The translations under genes and the position numbers were made by a program. DNA of 64,000 nucleotides from the NCBI RefSeq assembly GCF_013450295.1, contig NZ_SKBR01000001.1, positions 1,872,501 to 1,936,500 on the forward strand. Reading direction: 5' to 3'. Each line of letters opens with the position of its first letter. Position 1 is the first letter of the stretch. The notes under the pieces were generated by a model. It saw nothing but the letters and a program-made list of their open reading frames with translations. It was not told the origin of the DNA and did not search any database. Source of the stretch: Streptomyces sp. AJS327 (GTDB lineage Bacteria; Actinomycetota; Actinomycetes; Streptomycetales; Streptomycetaceae). Positions 19,739-30,865 of the stretch are shown here, in pieces.

Positions 19739-20673
19739 GCGCCCGGAAACACACCGCGCTGCCCAAGGCCCGGACGCTGATCGAGGCGCTTCCCTGGCTG
19801 ACCCGGCACCACGGCCGGACGGTGGTCATCAAGTTCGGTGGCAACGCCATGGTGGACGAGGAGCTCCAGGCGGCCTTCGCGCAGGACGTCGTCTTCCTCC
19901 GGCACGCCGGGCTGCGCCCCGTCGTCGTGCACGGCGGGGGACCGCAGATCAGCGCCCAACTGGAGCGGCTGGGCCTGGAGTCGGAGTTCCGGGGCGGGCT
20001 GCGGGTCACCACGCCGGAGGTGATGGAGGTCGTGCGGATGGTGCTGGCCGGGCAGGTGCAGCGGCAGCTGGTCAACCTGCTCAACCAGCACGGGCCGCTC
20101 GCGGTCGGTATGACCGGCGAGGACGCGCACACTATGTCGGCCGTCAAGCGGTACACCGAGGTCGACGGCGAACAGCTCGACCTGGGCCGGGTCGGCGAGG
20201 TCGACGGGATGGACGTCGGCGCGGTCCGGGCGCTGCTGGACGACGGCCGTATCCCCGTGATCTCCTCCATCGCCCGCAGCGCGGACGAGGACGAACCCGG
20301 CGACCACGTCTACAACGTCAACGCCGACACCGCGGCCGCCGCGCTGGCCGCCGCCCTCGGCGCCGAGACGCTGATGGTGCTGACCGACGTGGAGGGGCTG
20401 TACGCGGACTGGCCGCGGAGCGACGAGGTCGTCAGTGAGCTGACCGCGAGCCAGCTGGAGGCGATGCTGCCCGGGCTGGCCAGCGGGATGGTGCCCAAGA
20501 TGGAGGGCTGTCTGCACGCGGTACGGAACGGGGTGCGCACGGCGCGCGTACTGGACGGCCGGGTGCCGCACTCCATCCTGCTGGAGATCTTCACGGACGA
20601 GGGCATCGGCACGATGGTCCTCCCGGACCACCAGGCCCCGGGGGAGACCCGCATCCCGGAGGGAACGGCATGA
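19735..20673 (+). CDS. argB: Acetylglutamate kinase
   Basis: Phosphorylates N-acetylglutamate; normally the arginine-feedback-controlled step. 312 aa amino-acid-kinase fold: [70 protein letters not shown] and the final [20 protein letters not shown]. The N-terminal helix [20 protein letters not shown] is the extension associated with arginine-sensitive hexameric forms. ATG 19735 overlaps the argJ stop and its own stop overlaps the argD start by 4 nt. Confidence 0.97.
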   Translation: MSARKHTALPKARTLIEALPWLTRHHGRTVVIKFGGNAMVDEELQAAFAQDVVFLRHAGLRPVVVHGGGPQISAQLERLGLESEFRGGLRVTTPEVMEVVRMVLAGQVQRQLVNLLNQHGPLAVGMTGEDAHTMSAVKRYTEVDGEQLDLGRVGEVDGMDVGAVRALLDDGRIPVISSIARSADEDEPGDHVYNVNADTAAAALAAALGAETLMVLTDVEGLYADWPRSDEVVSELTASQLEAMLPGLASGMVPKMEGCLHAVRNGVRTARVLDGRVPHSILLEIFTDEGIGTMVLPDHQAPGETRIPEGTA

Positions 20674-21950
20674 CTCCCGCCAACCAGCACAGCCAGGACG
20701 ACCGGCACGGCCAGCGGGTGTCCGGCCCGGCCGGTGCGTCCAGCACGTCGAACGCGGCGCTGACCGCGCGCTGGCGGGCCGCGCTGGCGGACAACTACGG
20801 CACCCCCCGACTGCCACTGACCCACGGCGCGGGCTGCGCGCTGTGGGACGCGGAGGGCCGCCGCTACCTGGACTTCGTCGGCGGTATCGCGGTCAACGCG
20901 CTGGGCACCGCCCATCCGGCGGTGGTCCGGGCGGTATCCGAGCAGATCGCCACCCTCGGTCACGTCTCCAACCTGTTCGTCTCCGAGCCCGCCGTGGCCC
21001 TCGCCGAGCGGCTGCTGGAGCTGGACGGGCGCCCCGGCCGCGTCTACTTCTGCAACTCGGGCGCCGAGGCCGTCGAGGCGGCGGTGAAGCTGGGACGGCT
21101 CACCGGGCGGGGCCACATGGTGGCCACCGAGGGCGGCTTCCACGGCCGCACCATGGGCGCGCTGGCGCTGACCGGGCAGCCCGCCAAACAGGACCCCTTC
21201 CGCCCGCTGCCCGGCGAGGTGACCCACGTCCCCTACGGTGACCCGGAGGCGCTGCGCGCCGCCGTCACCGAGGAGACGGCGCTGGTGATCGTCGAGCCGA
21301 TCCAGGGGGAGAACGGCGTCATCCCGGCCCCCGAGGGGTACCTGGCGGCGGCCCGCGAGATCACCCGCGCCACCGGGACGCTGCTGGCCGTCGACGAGAT
21401 CCAGACCGGGATCGGCCGGACCGGCCACTGGTTCGCCAGCCGGGCCGCCGGAATCGAGCCGGATATCGTCACCCTGGCCAAGGGGCTCGGCGGCGGCCTG
21501 CCGCTCGGCGCCACCCTGGCGTTCGGCCCGGCGGCCGAGCTGTTCCAGCCCGGCCAGCACGGCTCCACCTTCGGCGGTAACCCGGTGTCCTGCGCCGCGG
21601 GACTCGCGGTACTGGACACCCTCGCCGCGGACGGCGCGCTCGACCGCGTCCGGCGGGTCGGGGAGCGGCTGCGGGACGCGGTGGCGACGCTCGGCCATCC
21701 GTTGATCGCACAGGTGCGCGGGGCGGGGCTGCTGCTGGGTATCGTGCTCACCGAGCCCGTCGCACCGCAGGTGCGGGACACGGCTCAGGACGCGGGGTTC
21801 CTGGTGAACGCGGTCGCGCCGGACGTGGTGCGGCTGGCGCCGCCGCTGGTCATCGGCCCGGATGAGGTGGACGCCCTCGTCCAGGCGCTGCCCGCGATCC
21901 TCGACGCAGTGGAAGCGGGCCGCCGAGCCGGAGGAGAGCGGGGCAGATGA
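20670..21950 (+). CDS. argD: Acetylornithine aminotransferase
   Basis: PLP-dependent class III aminotransferase converting N-acetylglutamate semialdehyde to N-acetylornithine. 426 aa, with a non-conserved 30-residue N-terminus ([20 protein letters not shown]) before [20 protein letters not shown]. Key motifs: [56 protein letters not shown] and the PLP lysine in [39 protein letters not shown] follows. The true start may be internal to the variable N-terminus, but the ATGA overlap with argB favours 20670. Confidence 0.96.
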   Translation: MTPANQHSQDDRHGQRVSGPAGASSTSNAALTARWRAALADNYGTPRLPLTHGAGCALWDAEGRRYLDFVGGIAVNALGTAHPAVVRAVSEQIATLGHVSNLFVSEPAVALAERLLELDGRPGRVYFCNSGAEAVEAAVKLGRLTGRGHMVATEGGFHGRTMGALALTGQPAKQDPFRPLPGEVTHVPYGDPEALRAAVTEETALVIVEPIQGENGVIPAPEGYLAAAREITRATGTLLAVDEIQTGIGRTGHWFASRAAGIEPDIVTLAKGLGGGLPLGATLAFGPAAELFQPGQHGSTFGGNPVSCAAGLAVLDTLAADGALDRVRRVGERLRDAVATLGHPLIAQVRGAGLLLGIVLTEPVAPQVRDTAQDAGFLVNAVAPDVVRLAPPLVIGPDEVDALVQALPAILDAVEAGRRAGGERGR

Positions 21951-22474
21951 GCGAGGAGCAGCAGGGGGGCCAGGCCGTCCCGCAGACGCGGACGGCCCGG
22001 CATCGGCGCATCGTGGACATCCTGGGCAGGGCACCGGTGCGCTCCCAGAGCCAGCTCGCCAAACTCCTCGCCGACGACGGACTCACCGTCACCCAGGCCA
22101 CCCTCTCCCGCGATCTGGACGAGCTGGGTGCCGTCAAGATCCGCAACACCGGAGGGGAGTTGATCTACGCCGTGCCGAGTGAGGGTGGGGACCGTACCCC
22201 CAAGGCGCCGCTCGGTGAGTCGGCGAGCGAGGGCCGGATGGCCCGGCTCGCCGGGGAGCTGCTGATCTCCGCCGAGGCCTCGGCCAACCTCGTCGTGCTG
22301 CGCACCCCGCCCGGCGCCGCGCAGTTCCTGGCCTCCGCGATCGACGCGGCGGAGCTGCACGCGATCATCGGCACCATCGCGGGGGACGACACCCTGCTGC
22401 TCATCAGCCGGAACCCGGAGGGCGGGCAGGCCCTCGCGGACCATCTGCTCGGCCTCGCCCAGAAGGAGCGCTGA
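21947..22474 (+). CDS. argR: Arginine repressor
   Basis: 175 aa arginine-responsive DNA-binding hexamer controlling the arg genes. N-terminal winged helix (about 15-85): [61 protein letters not shown]-terminal oligomerisation and arginine-binding domain: [40 protein letters not shown] with the GD pair that contacts arginine. It starts within the argD stop (ATGA) and ends the operon before a 16 bp terminator. Candidate targets are the TGCAT-containing sites before argC and argG. Confidence 0.96.
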   Translation: MSEEQQGGQAVPQTRTARHRRIVDILGRAPVRSQSQLAKLLADDGLTVTQATLSRDLDELGAVKIRNTGGELIYAVPSEGGDRTPKAPLGESASEGRMARLAGELLISAEASANLVVLRTPPGAAQFLASAIDAAELHAIIGTIAGDDTLLLISRNPEGGQALADHLLGLAQKER

Positions 22475-22493
22475 GGCACCCCACCGTCCCGCC

Positions 22494-22530
22494 GGGGGCC
22501 GGGCCACCGTTCGCCGGTGGCCCGGCCCCC
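22494..22530 (+). terminator. Strong terminator after argR
   Basis: GGGGGCCGGGCCACCG (22494-22509) and CGGTGGCCCGGCCCCC (22515-22530) form a perfect 16 bp stem with a 5 nt loop, 20 nt after the argR stop. It separates argCJBDR from argG. Confidence 0.85.
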
Positions 22531-22612
22531 GGTCTCGGCTGGTCTCGGCGGGTCCGGGTGACGTACGGCGTCCGCGGGTGCGGAGCCGCGCCGTGCCGCG
22601 CACCCTGGACGT

Positions 22613-23041
22613 ATGAGTGACACCGCGAGGACGAAGAAGACCGGGGGAGCGGCGGGGGCCCGTCGTGGCCACACCTCGGGGAAGGCCCCCGCGGTGCGGG
22701 TGCGCCGGGTCTACGAGGCCGCCGACCCCTCCGAGGACGGCACCAGGGTGCTGGTCGACCGGGTGTGGCCGCGCGGACTGGCGAAGGCCGACGCCGAGCT
22801 GGACGACTGGGACAAGCGGGTCGCGCCCTCCACCGAGCTGCGTAAGTGGTACGGCCACGACCCGGACCGCTACGAGGAGTTCGCCCGCCGCTACCGCGCG
22901 GAGCTGGCCGAGCCGGAGGGCCGGGAGGCGCTGGAGCAGCTGCGCGAACAGGCCGGTCGCGGGCCGCTGACGCTGCTGACCGCGACGAAGGACCTGGCGC
23001 ACGCGCACACCGGTGTGCTGGCGGAGGAACTGCGCGGCTAG
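22613..23041 (+). CDS. DUF488 family protein
   Basis: 142 aa. After a 25-residue basic Gly/Ala-rich start, the conserved part has [60 protein letters not shown] and [20 protein letters not shown]. These are the DUF488 (YeaO-like) motifs, whose WPRG and TATKD segments form a predicted small active site; the function is unknown. ATG at 22613. It interrupts the arg cluster between argR and argG on the same strand but is separated by terminators, so it is probably a passenger. Confidence 0.88.
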   Translation: MSDTARTKKTGGAAGARRGHTSGKAPAVRVRRVYEAADPSEDGTRVLVDRVWPRGLAKADAELDDWDKRVAPSTELRKWYGHDPDRYEEFARRYRAELAEPEGREALEQLREQAGRGPLTLLTATKDLAHAHTGVLAEELRG

Positions 23042-23057
23042 CGGCAGCGAATGACAG

Positions 23058-23109
23058 CCGCGGTCGCGGCGGTCGTCGGGGGGCCGCGGTCGCGGCGGTC
23101 GTCGGGGGG
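23058..23109 (+). repeat. Perfect 26-bp tandem duplication
   Basis: The 26 bp unit beginning CCGCGGTCGCGGCGG occurs twice without mismatch (23058-23083 and 23084-23109), directly after the DUF488 gene, in the 290 bp leader region of argG. It looks like recent slippage; no regulatory role is evident. Confidence 0.8.
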
Positions 23110-23269
23110 TCGCCGTTGGCGGCGATCGCCGGGTGGTCGGCGGTTGACGGCGTCGCTGAGGCGGGAGCGGGGGAGCGGCCGGGGCCCACGGCCCAGCTGG
23201 CCCTGGGCGGCCGTCGCGCTCGGCTGGCGGCCAGGGGGTGTGGGGCGGTTTCGGGGTCACGGAAGCGCG

Positions 23270-23303
23270 TTGACGAAACATACGGTGGAGTGCATACTTA
23301 TAC
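23270..23303 (+). promoter_or_regulatory. argG promoter with candidate ARG box
   Basis: TTGACG (23270-23275), 17 nt, CATACT (23293-23298). The -10 region lies inside TGCATACTTATAC (23291-23303), which matches the argC site as TGCATANNTNTAC. A further TGCAT at 23315-23319 may be a second half. Suggests separate ArgR control of argG. Confidence 0.65.
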
Positions 23304-23334
23304 CCGTCAGCGCGTGCATCCTAAGGAGAACCCC

Positions 23335-24531
23335 GTGACCGAGCGCGTCGTACTCGCCTACTCCGGCGGCCTGGACACCTCCGTCTGCATCGGCTGGATC
23401 GCCGAGGAGACCGGGGCCGAGGTCGTCGCCGTCGCCGTCGATGTCGGCCAGGGCGGAGAGGACCTGGACGTCATCCGTAAGCGCGCGCTCGCCTGTGGTG
23501 CGGTCGAGGCCGAGGTCGTGGACGCGAAGGACGAGTTCGCCGAGGAGTACTGCCTCCCCGCGATCAAGGCGAACGCGCTGTACATGGACCGCTATCCGCT
23601 GGTCTCCGCGCTCTCCCGGCCCACCATCGTCAAGCACCTGACGGCGGCGGCCAGGAAGCACGGCGCGGGCACCGTCGCGCACGGCTGCACCGGCAAGGGC
23701 AACGACCAGGTACGGTTCGAGGCCGGGATCGCCTCCCTCGCCCCGGACCTCCGGTGCATCGCCCCCGTCCGGGACTACGCGATGACGCGGGACAAGGCCA
23801 TCGCCTTCTGTGAGGAGAAGGGCCTCCCGATCGCGACCACCAAGAAGTCGCCGTACTCCATCGACCAGAACGTCTTCGGGCGGGCGGTGGAGACCGGCTT
23901 CCTGGAGGACATCTGGAACGGCCCCATCGAGGACGTCTACGAGTACACCCAGAACCCGGCCGTCTCCCGCGAGGCGGACGAGGTCGTCCTCACCTTCGAG
24001 AAGGGCGTCCCGGTGGCGATCGACGGCCGCCCGGTGACCGTCCTCCAGGCCATCCAGCAGCTGAACGAGCGGGCCGGGGCGCAGGGCGTCGGCCGGATCG
24101 ACATGGTCGAGGACCGGCTGGTCGGCATCAAGTCCCGCGAGGTGTACGAGTCGCCCGGCGGCATCGCGCTGATCACCGCCCACCAGGAGCTGGAGAACGT
24201 CACCGTCGAGCGGGAACTCGCGCGCTACAAGCGGCAGGTCGAGCAGCGCTGGACGGAACTGGTCTACGACGGCCTCTGGTTCTCCCCGCTCAAGCGCGCG
24301 CTGGACGGCTTCGTGGAGGAGGCGAACGAGCACGTCACGGGCGACATCCGGATGACGCTGCACGGCGGCCGGGCGGTCGTCACGGGCCGTCGGTCCGAGA
24401 AGTCGCTGTACGACTTCCACCTCGCCACCTACGACACCGGTGACACCTTCGACCAGTCCATGTCCAAGGGCTTCATCGAGATCTTCGGAATGTCCGCGAA
24501 GATCGCGGCCAAGCGGGACCAGCAGGGCTGA
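23335..24531 (+). CDS. argG: Argininosuccinate synthase
   Basis: ATP-dependent condensation of citrulline and aspartate. 398 aa. The N-terminal PP-loop is [20 protein letters not shown]; further motifs are [59 protein letters not shown] and [20 protein letters not shown]. Length is normal. GTG 23335 has AAGGAGAA (23323-23330) 4 nt upstream. It has its own promoter and is followed by repeats and a hairpin, so it is transcribed apart from argH. Citrulline would come from argF, which is not in the window. Confidence 0.97.
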   Translation: MTERVVLAYSGGLDTSVCIGWIAEETGAEVVAVAVDVGQGGEDLDVIRKRALACGAVEAEVVDAKDEFAEEYCLPAIKANALYMDRYPLVSALSRPTIVKHLTAAARKHGAGTVAHGCTGKGNDQVRFEAGIASLAPDLRCIAPVRDYAMTRDKAIAFCEEKGLPIATTKKSPYSIDQNVFGRAVETGFLEDIWNGPIEDVYEYTQNPAVSREADEVVLTFEKGVPVAIDGRPVTVLQAIQQLNERAGAQGVGRIDMVEDRLVGIKSREVYESPGGIALITAHQELENVTVERELARYKRQVEQRWTELVYDGLWFSPLKRALDGFVEEANEHVTGDIRMTLHGGRAVVTGRRSEKSLYDFHLATYDTGDTFDQSMSKGFIEIFGMSAKIAAKRDQQG

Positions 24532-26426
<1,895 letters not shown>

Positions 26427-26444
26427 CCCACCCCACCGGGCCCG

Positions 26445-26481
26445 GCGCCCGGGGAGTCCGTCCCCCGGCCTCCCCGGGCGC
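26445..26481 (+). terminator. Terminator after argH
   Basis: GCGCCCGGGGAG (26445-26456) pairs perfectly with CTCCCCGGGCGC (26470-26481), loop 13 nt, 19 nt beyond the stop. Confidence 0.8.
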
Positions 26482-26583
26482 GCGCCCGCCGGTGACCAGC
26501 CCGCACGCCGGAGTCCGGCGGCCGGAACCGGCCGGTTACGGTGGTGCGGCCCGCGTCCCGGAGCCGACCGTATGGGGAGACCG

Positions 26584-27555
26584 ATGCCGTTCGACCGCCT
26601 GGCCACCGCCACCACCCCGACCGCCCACCTCGGTCTGGGCCTCGCCGCGGTCGGCCGCCCCGGCTACCTCACCCTCGGCCGGGCGCGGGACCTGCCCGCC
26701 GACCGCACCCCGGAGGCGTTGCGCCAGCGCACCCACGAACTGCTCGACGCGGCCTACGCGCAGGGCGTGCGCTACGTCGACGCGGCCCGCTCCTACGGCC
26801 GGGCCGAGGAGTTCCTCGCCTCCTGGCTGCGCGCTCACCCCGAGGTGGACGACCTCGTCGTCGGCAGCAAGTGGGGGTACACCTACACCGCCGAGTGGCG
26901 CCCCGACGCCGAGGTGCACGAGGTGAAGGACCACGCGCTCGGCACCTTCGAACGGCAGCGCGCCGAGACCGCGGAACTGCTCGGGGACGCGCTGGACCTG
27001 TACCAGATCCACTCCGTCACCGCCGGTGCCCCGGTATTGACCGACACCGCCCTGCACGAGCGGCTGGCCCGGCTGGCCGCGGAGGGCGTCACTCTCGGCT
27101 TCTCCACCAGCGGACCGCGCCAGGCCGACGCGGTGCGGGCCGCGTTGGAGATCACCGTGGACGGTGTCCCGCTGTTCCGCACCGTGCAGGGGACGTTCAA
27201 CCCGCTGGAGCCCTCCGCCGCCGGGGCGTTCGCCGAGGCCCACGCGGCGGGCCGCACCGTCATCGTCAAGGAGGGCATGGCCAACGGGCGGCTCGCGGAG
27301 GACCGGGCGCCCGCCGTGCTCCGGGAGATCGCCCGCGAACTCGACGCCCCCTGCGACGCGGTGGCGCTCGCCTACGCGCTCCAGCAGCCGTGGGCCGGCG
27401 TGGTCCTCTCCGGCGCGGCCACCACCGCGCAGCTCGACTCCAACCTCCACGCGGCCGTTGTCGAGCTGGGCGCGGAACAGCTCGCCCGGCTCGGGGAGTT
27501 GGCGGAGGAACCCGAGGCGTACTGGGAGCACCGCTCGCGGATGCCCTGGAGCTGA
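26584..27555 (+). CDS. Aldo/keto reductase
   Basis: 323 aa NAD(P)H-dependent oxidoreductase with the (beta/alpha)8 fold. The expected tetrad is present: Asp and Tyr in YVDAARSYGRAEEFLASWL, Lys in LVVGSKWGYTY, His in DLYQIHSVT. The cofactor-binding end is VVLSGAATTAQLDSNLHAAV. It belongs to the broad Tas/YajO-like branch; the substrate cannot be inferred. ATG 26584 follows GGGGAGA. No partner gene; the adjacent tetR/MFS pair has its own promoter. Confidence 0.9.
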   Translation: MPFDRLATATTPTAHLGLGLAAVGRPGYLTLGRARDLPADRTPEALRQRTHELLDAAYAQGVRYVDAARSYGRAEEFLASWLRAHPEVDDLVVGSKWGYTYTAEWRPDAEVHEVKDHALGTFERQRAETAELLGDALDLYQIHSVTAGAPVLTDTALHERLARLAAEGVTLGFSTSGPRQADAVRAALEITVDGVPLFRTVQGTFNPLEPSAAGAFAEAHAAGRTVIVKEGMANGRLAEDRAPAVLREIARELDAPCDAVALAYALQQPWAGVVLSGAATTAQLDSNLHAAVVELGAEQLARLGELAEEPEAYWEHRSRMPWS

Positions 27556-27747
27556 GCCGGGCCCGTCAGCCGGTCCGTCCCGTCCGGTCCGCCGAACCGC
27601 TTCCCCCCCACGGGCGAGTTGGTCCCCCCCGGATCGTCCCGGACGCCTCCGGGTTCGGTCCTCCGGCCTCCGAGTCCGCTGATCATTCGGGCCTTTGGGG
27701 TTATTCCAGTCTTTTCGGGTTTTCCTCCCACGGTGAAACAGTGCTGT

Positions 27748-27764
27748 CTCAGCTGAGGTAGCCT
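27748..27764 (+). promoter_or_regulatory. tetR-type gene promoter and palindromic operator
   Basis: CTCAGCTGAG (27748-27757) is a perfect 10 bp palindrome that abuts TAGCCT (27759-27764), a -10 box ending 6 nt before the ATG at 27771. The geometry fits autorepression of a leaderless tetR transcript. About 50 bp upstream (27690-27730) is an unusually AT-rich patch for this genome. Confidence 0.5.
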
Positions 27765-27770
27765 CGTCTC

Positions 27771-28319
27771 ATGACCGTGGACCGTGAGCGGCTGCTCGCC
27801 CGTGCCGCCGAACTGCTGACCCGCAGGCCCGCGTCGTCGATGGACGAGATCGCGCGGGCGGCCGGGATCAGCCGGGCCACCCTGCACCGCCAGTTCGCGG
27901 GCCGGGACGCCCTGGTGCGGGCCCTGGAGGAGATCGCCATCCGGCAGCTGGACGCCGCGCTCGACGCGGCGCGGATCGACGAGGGAGACGCGGAGGAGGC
28001 CGTGCGCCGGGTGGTCGCGGAGGCCGAACCGCTCGCCGGGTTCCTCGCGTTCCTCCTCACCGAGAACCAGCTCTTCACCCCCGGCGAGCTGAACGAGGGC
28101 TGGCGCCGGATCGACGCCCGGGTGCACGCTCTGTTCCGGCGCGGTCAGGAGGAGGGCGTCTTCCGGGTGGACCTCACCGCCGCCTGGCTGACCGAGGCGC
28201 TGTACGCGCTGGTCACGGCGGCGGCCTGGGCGGTGCAGGACGGACTCGTCGCGGCCCGGGACTCGCGGCGGATGACCGTGGAGCTGTTGCTCGGCGGCGC
28301 CCGGCGGACCACCGGGTGA
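27771..28319 (+). CDS. TetR-family transcriptional repressor
   Basis: 182 aa. N-terminal HTH: ERLLARAAELLTRRPASSMD, EIARAAGISRATLHRQFAGR, DALVRALEEIAIRQ. The C-terminal ligand domain is all-helical (LTAAWLTEALYALVTAAAWA) and variable. Its stop overlaps the MFS exporter start by 4 nt (GTGA), so the two are one unit and the exporter is the likely regulated target. A palindrome overlaps its promoter. The inducer is unknown. Confidence 0.92.
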   Translation: MTVDRERLLARAAELLTRRPASSMDEIARAAGISRATLHRQFAGRDALVRALEEIAIRQLDAALDAARIDEGDAEEAVRRVVAEAEPLAGFLAFLLTENQLFTPGELNEGWRRIDARVHALFRRGQEEGVFRVDLTAAWLTEALYALVTAAAWAVQDGLVAARDSRRMTVELLLGGARRTTG

Positions 28320-29866
28320 GCACGCCGCGGTCCGCGCGACCTCCCGGCCGGGTGGCCGCGCCGGGAGCCCGGTCCCGCTGGCTGGCGCTGGCGGTGCTGG
28401 TCCTGGCGGTGCTGCTGGTCGGGGTGGACGCCACCGTGCTGGGGCTGGCGACGCCGTTCCTCAGCGAGGAGCTACGGCCCTCCAGTACCGAACTGCTGTG
28501 GATCGGGGACGTCTACTCCTTCGTCCTCGCCGGGCTGCTGGTCTCCATGGGCAGCCTGGGCGACCGCGTCGGCCGCAAGAAGCTGCTGCTCTGCGGGGCG
28601 ACGGCGTTCGGCGTGGTCTCCGCGCTGACGGCGTACGCGCACAGCGCGGAGGCGATGGTCCTGTGGCGGGCGCTGCTCGGCGCGGCCGGGGCGACCCTGA
28701 TGCCCTCCACGCTGGCGCTGATCCGCAACATCTTCCCCGACCCCCGGGAGCGCAGCCTCGCGGTCGGCGTCTGGGGGGCGATGACCTCGGCGGGCGCCGC
28801 CGTCGGCCCGGTGGTCGGCGGCTTCCTGCTGGAGCACTTCTGGTGGGGCTCGGTCTTCCTGATCAACCTGCCGGTGATGGCGGCGCTGGTGCTCGTCGGC
28901 GCCAGGCTGGTGCCCGAGTCGCGGAACCCGTCGCCCGGCCCGTGGGACGTGCCCAGCGTGCTGCTGTCCATGCTCGGCGTCATCGGGGTCATCTACGCGG
29001 TCAAGGAGACGGCCGTCCACGGCCCGCGCTGGGACGCGCTACTGCTCGGCGGGGCCGGACTGCTCGCCCTGGCGGCCTTCGTGCGGCGCCAGGCGCGGCT
29101 CTCCTCGCCGCTGCTCGACATCCGGCTCTTCCGGAACAGGGGGTTCACCGGGGCGGTCCTCGCCGACCTGCTGACCATCCTCGGCCTCTCCGCGCTGATC
29201 TTCTTCCTCTCCCAGTTCCTCCAGATGGTGCAGGGGCGGGCCCCCTTCCAGGCCGGGGTCGCGGAGATCCCGGCCGCCATCGGAGCGGTGTTCGCGGGGC
29301 TCTGCGCGGGGTACGTCGCGCGCCGCACCTCGGTGCGGGCCGCCGTCTCCGGCGGGCTCGGCGCCGTCGGGCTGGCGCTCGGCACCTGCTACTGGCTCGA
29401 AGGGACCACCGAGTACTGGCTGTTGGGTAGCGTGCTGCTGCTGCTGCTCGGTGCCGGTGCGGGGCTGGCCTTCACCGTCACCGCCGACGTGATCCTCTCG
29501 ACCGTCCCGAAGGAGCAGGCCGGAGCGGCGTCGGCGGTCTCCGAGACGGCCTACGAGCTGGGTTCGGCGCTCGGGATCGCCCTGCTCGGCTCGGTCGTCA
29601 CCGGGTTCTACCGCTCGTTCACCACCCCGCCCGGCGTACCGGCCGAGGTGGCGGAGGGCGCCCGCGCCTCGCTCGGCGAGGCGGTGGAGACCGCGCGGCA
29701 CCTGCCGCCGGAACAGGGGGAGGCGCTGCTGGGCGCCGCGCGGGAGAGCTTCACCGCCGGGCTGCGGGCCGGGGCCGGTGCCGGGTCGGTGGTCCTGCTC
29801 ACCGCCGCGGTGGTGGCCTGGCGGCTGCTGCGTGGCCAGCGGCTGGGCGAGGTCCCGGAGGGGTGA
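28316..29866 (+). CDS. DHA2-family MFS drug exporter (14 TM)
   Basis: 516 aa, 14 predicted membrane segments, with the motif LVSMGSLGDRVGRKKLLLCG (motif A) after helix 2 and WRALLGAAGATLMPSTLALI (motif C/B region). These match the QacA/SmvA/EmrB group of proton-driven multidrug exporters. GTG 28316 lies inside the tetR stop. The substrate is unknown; linkage to tetR suggests efflux of a small cationic or aromatic compound that also induces it. A 9 bp hairpin ends the unit. Confidence 0.92.
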   Translation: MSTPRSARPPGRVAAPGARSRWLALAVLVLAVLLVGVDATVLGLATPFLSEELRPSSTELLWIGDVYSFVLAGLLVSMGSLGDRVGRKKLLLCGATAFGVVSALTAYAHSAEAMVLWRALLGAAGATLMPSTLALIRNIFPDPRERSLAVGVWGAMTSAGAAVGPVVGGFLLEHFWWGSVFLINLPVMAALVLVGARLVPESRNPSPGPWDVPSVLLSMLGVIGVIYAVKETAVHGPRWDALLLGGAGLLALAAFVRRQARLSSPLLDIRLFRNRGFTGAVLADLLTILGLSALIFFLSQFLQMVQGRAPFQAGVAEIPAAIGAVFAGLCAGYVARRTSVRAAVSGGLGAVGLALGTCYWLEGTTEYWLLGSVLLLLLGAGAGLAFTVTADVILSTVPKEQAGAASAVSETAYELGSALGIALLGSVVTGFYRSFTTPPGVPAEVAEGARASLGEAVETARHLPPEQGEALLGAARESFTAGLRAGAGAGSVVLLTAAVVAWRLLRGQRLGEVPEG

Positions 29867-29867
29867 G

Positions 29868-29895
29868 CCGGGGGCGGCCACCGGCTCGCCCCCGG
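29868..29895. terminator. Bidirectional terminator between MFS and plsC-like genes
   Basis: CCGGGGGCG (29868-29876) and CGCCCCCGG (29887-29895) form a perfect 9 bp stem in the 31 bp between two convergent genes. Confidence 0.7.
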
Positions 29896-29897
29896 GG

Positions 29898-30578
29898 TCA
29901 GGCGGCCTTCGCCTTGGTGGCGTACATGTCCACGTACTCCTGGCCGGAGAGCCGCATGACCTCGCTCATCACCTCGTCGGTCACCGCGCGCAGCACGTAC
30001 CGGTCGCGGTCCATGCCCTCGTAGCGGGAGAAGTCCAGCGGCTCCCCGAAGCGCACGGTGATCCGCCGCCCGGGGGCGGGGCGGACCATCCCCTTGCCGT
30101 TCGGCTGGATCTCGTCGGTGCCGATCATCGCGACGGGCACCACCGGGGCGCCGGTCATCAGGGTCAGCCGGGCGATGCCGGTACGGCCCCGGTACAGCCG
30201 CCCGTCGGGGGAGCGGGTGCCCTCCGGGTAGATGCCGAACGCTCCGCCGTTCTCCAGCACCCGGCGGCCGGTCATCAGCGCCGCGACCCCGCCGCGCCCG
30301 CCGTCCCGGTCCACCGGGATCATGCCGACGCCGGTGAAGAACCACGCCATCAGGCGGCCCTTGAGGCTCTTGCCGGTCACGTACTCGTCCTTGCCGATGA
30401 AGAACACCTGGCGGCGGGCGACCAGCATCAGCACCATCGAGTCGATGAAGGTGAGGTGGTTGCCCGCGAGGATGACGGGCCCCGTGCCGGGAACCCGCTC
30501 CGCCCCCTCCACCTGCGGACGGAACAGCACACGCAGAAGCGGGCCGAGCAGTGCCTTGATCAGCAGGAAACGGGACAA
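29898..30578 (-). CDS. 1-acyl-sn-glycerol-3-phosphate acyltransferase (PlsC-like), TTG start
   Basis: About 226 aa. Transfers an acyl group to lysophosphatidic acid or a similar acceptor at the membrane. Motif I is GNHLTFIDSMVLMLVARRQV (H-x4-D), motif III FGIYPEGTRSPDG, motif IV PVVPVAMIGTDE. The homologous region begins LSRFLLIKALLGPLLRVLF; the only start there with a ribosome site is TTG (30576-30578), with GGAGG 5 nt upstream. A GTG/ATG 85 codons further out gives a low-complexity extension and is rejected. Divergent from the glycerophosphodiesterase gene, another glycerophospholipid enzyme. Confidence 0.88.
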   Translation of the reverse strand: MSRFLLIKALLGPLLRVLFRPQVEGAERVPGTGPVILAGNHLTFIDSMVLMLVARRQVFFIGKDEYVTGKSLKGRLMAWFFTGVGMIPVDRDGGRGGVAALMTGRRVLENGGAFGIYPEGTRSPDGRLYRGRTGIARLTLMTGAPVVPVAMIGTDEIQPNGKGMVRPAPGRRITVRFGEPLDFSRYEGMDRDRYVLRAVTDEVMSEVMRLSGQEYVDMYATKAKAA

Positions 30579-30865
30579 CGGGTCCTCCGGTCGATGACGG
30601 TCGGTCGTGCGCGAACCGCGCGGTTCTGGACGATACTCGCCGCCGTGCGCCGGTCCTATTCCGGGTTCCGGGTACAGCGACACCGCGACGCGCGAGTCAG
30701 CCCGCGTGAGGGCGCCGTTCGGCCCGGGTACACGCGGTGTTCCACGGACCTCCCCTCCCGGGTCTCCCGGTGGCCCCCGAATCGCACATACGATCAACGC
30801 GTCGTGTGCCGGGCGCTGTTGGGCGCGTGGCACGAGTCGGAGCGTGACGAGTCGGAGGAGGCCCC

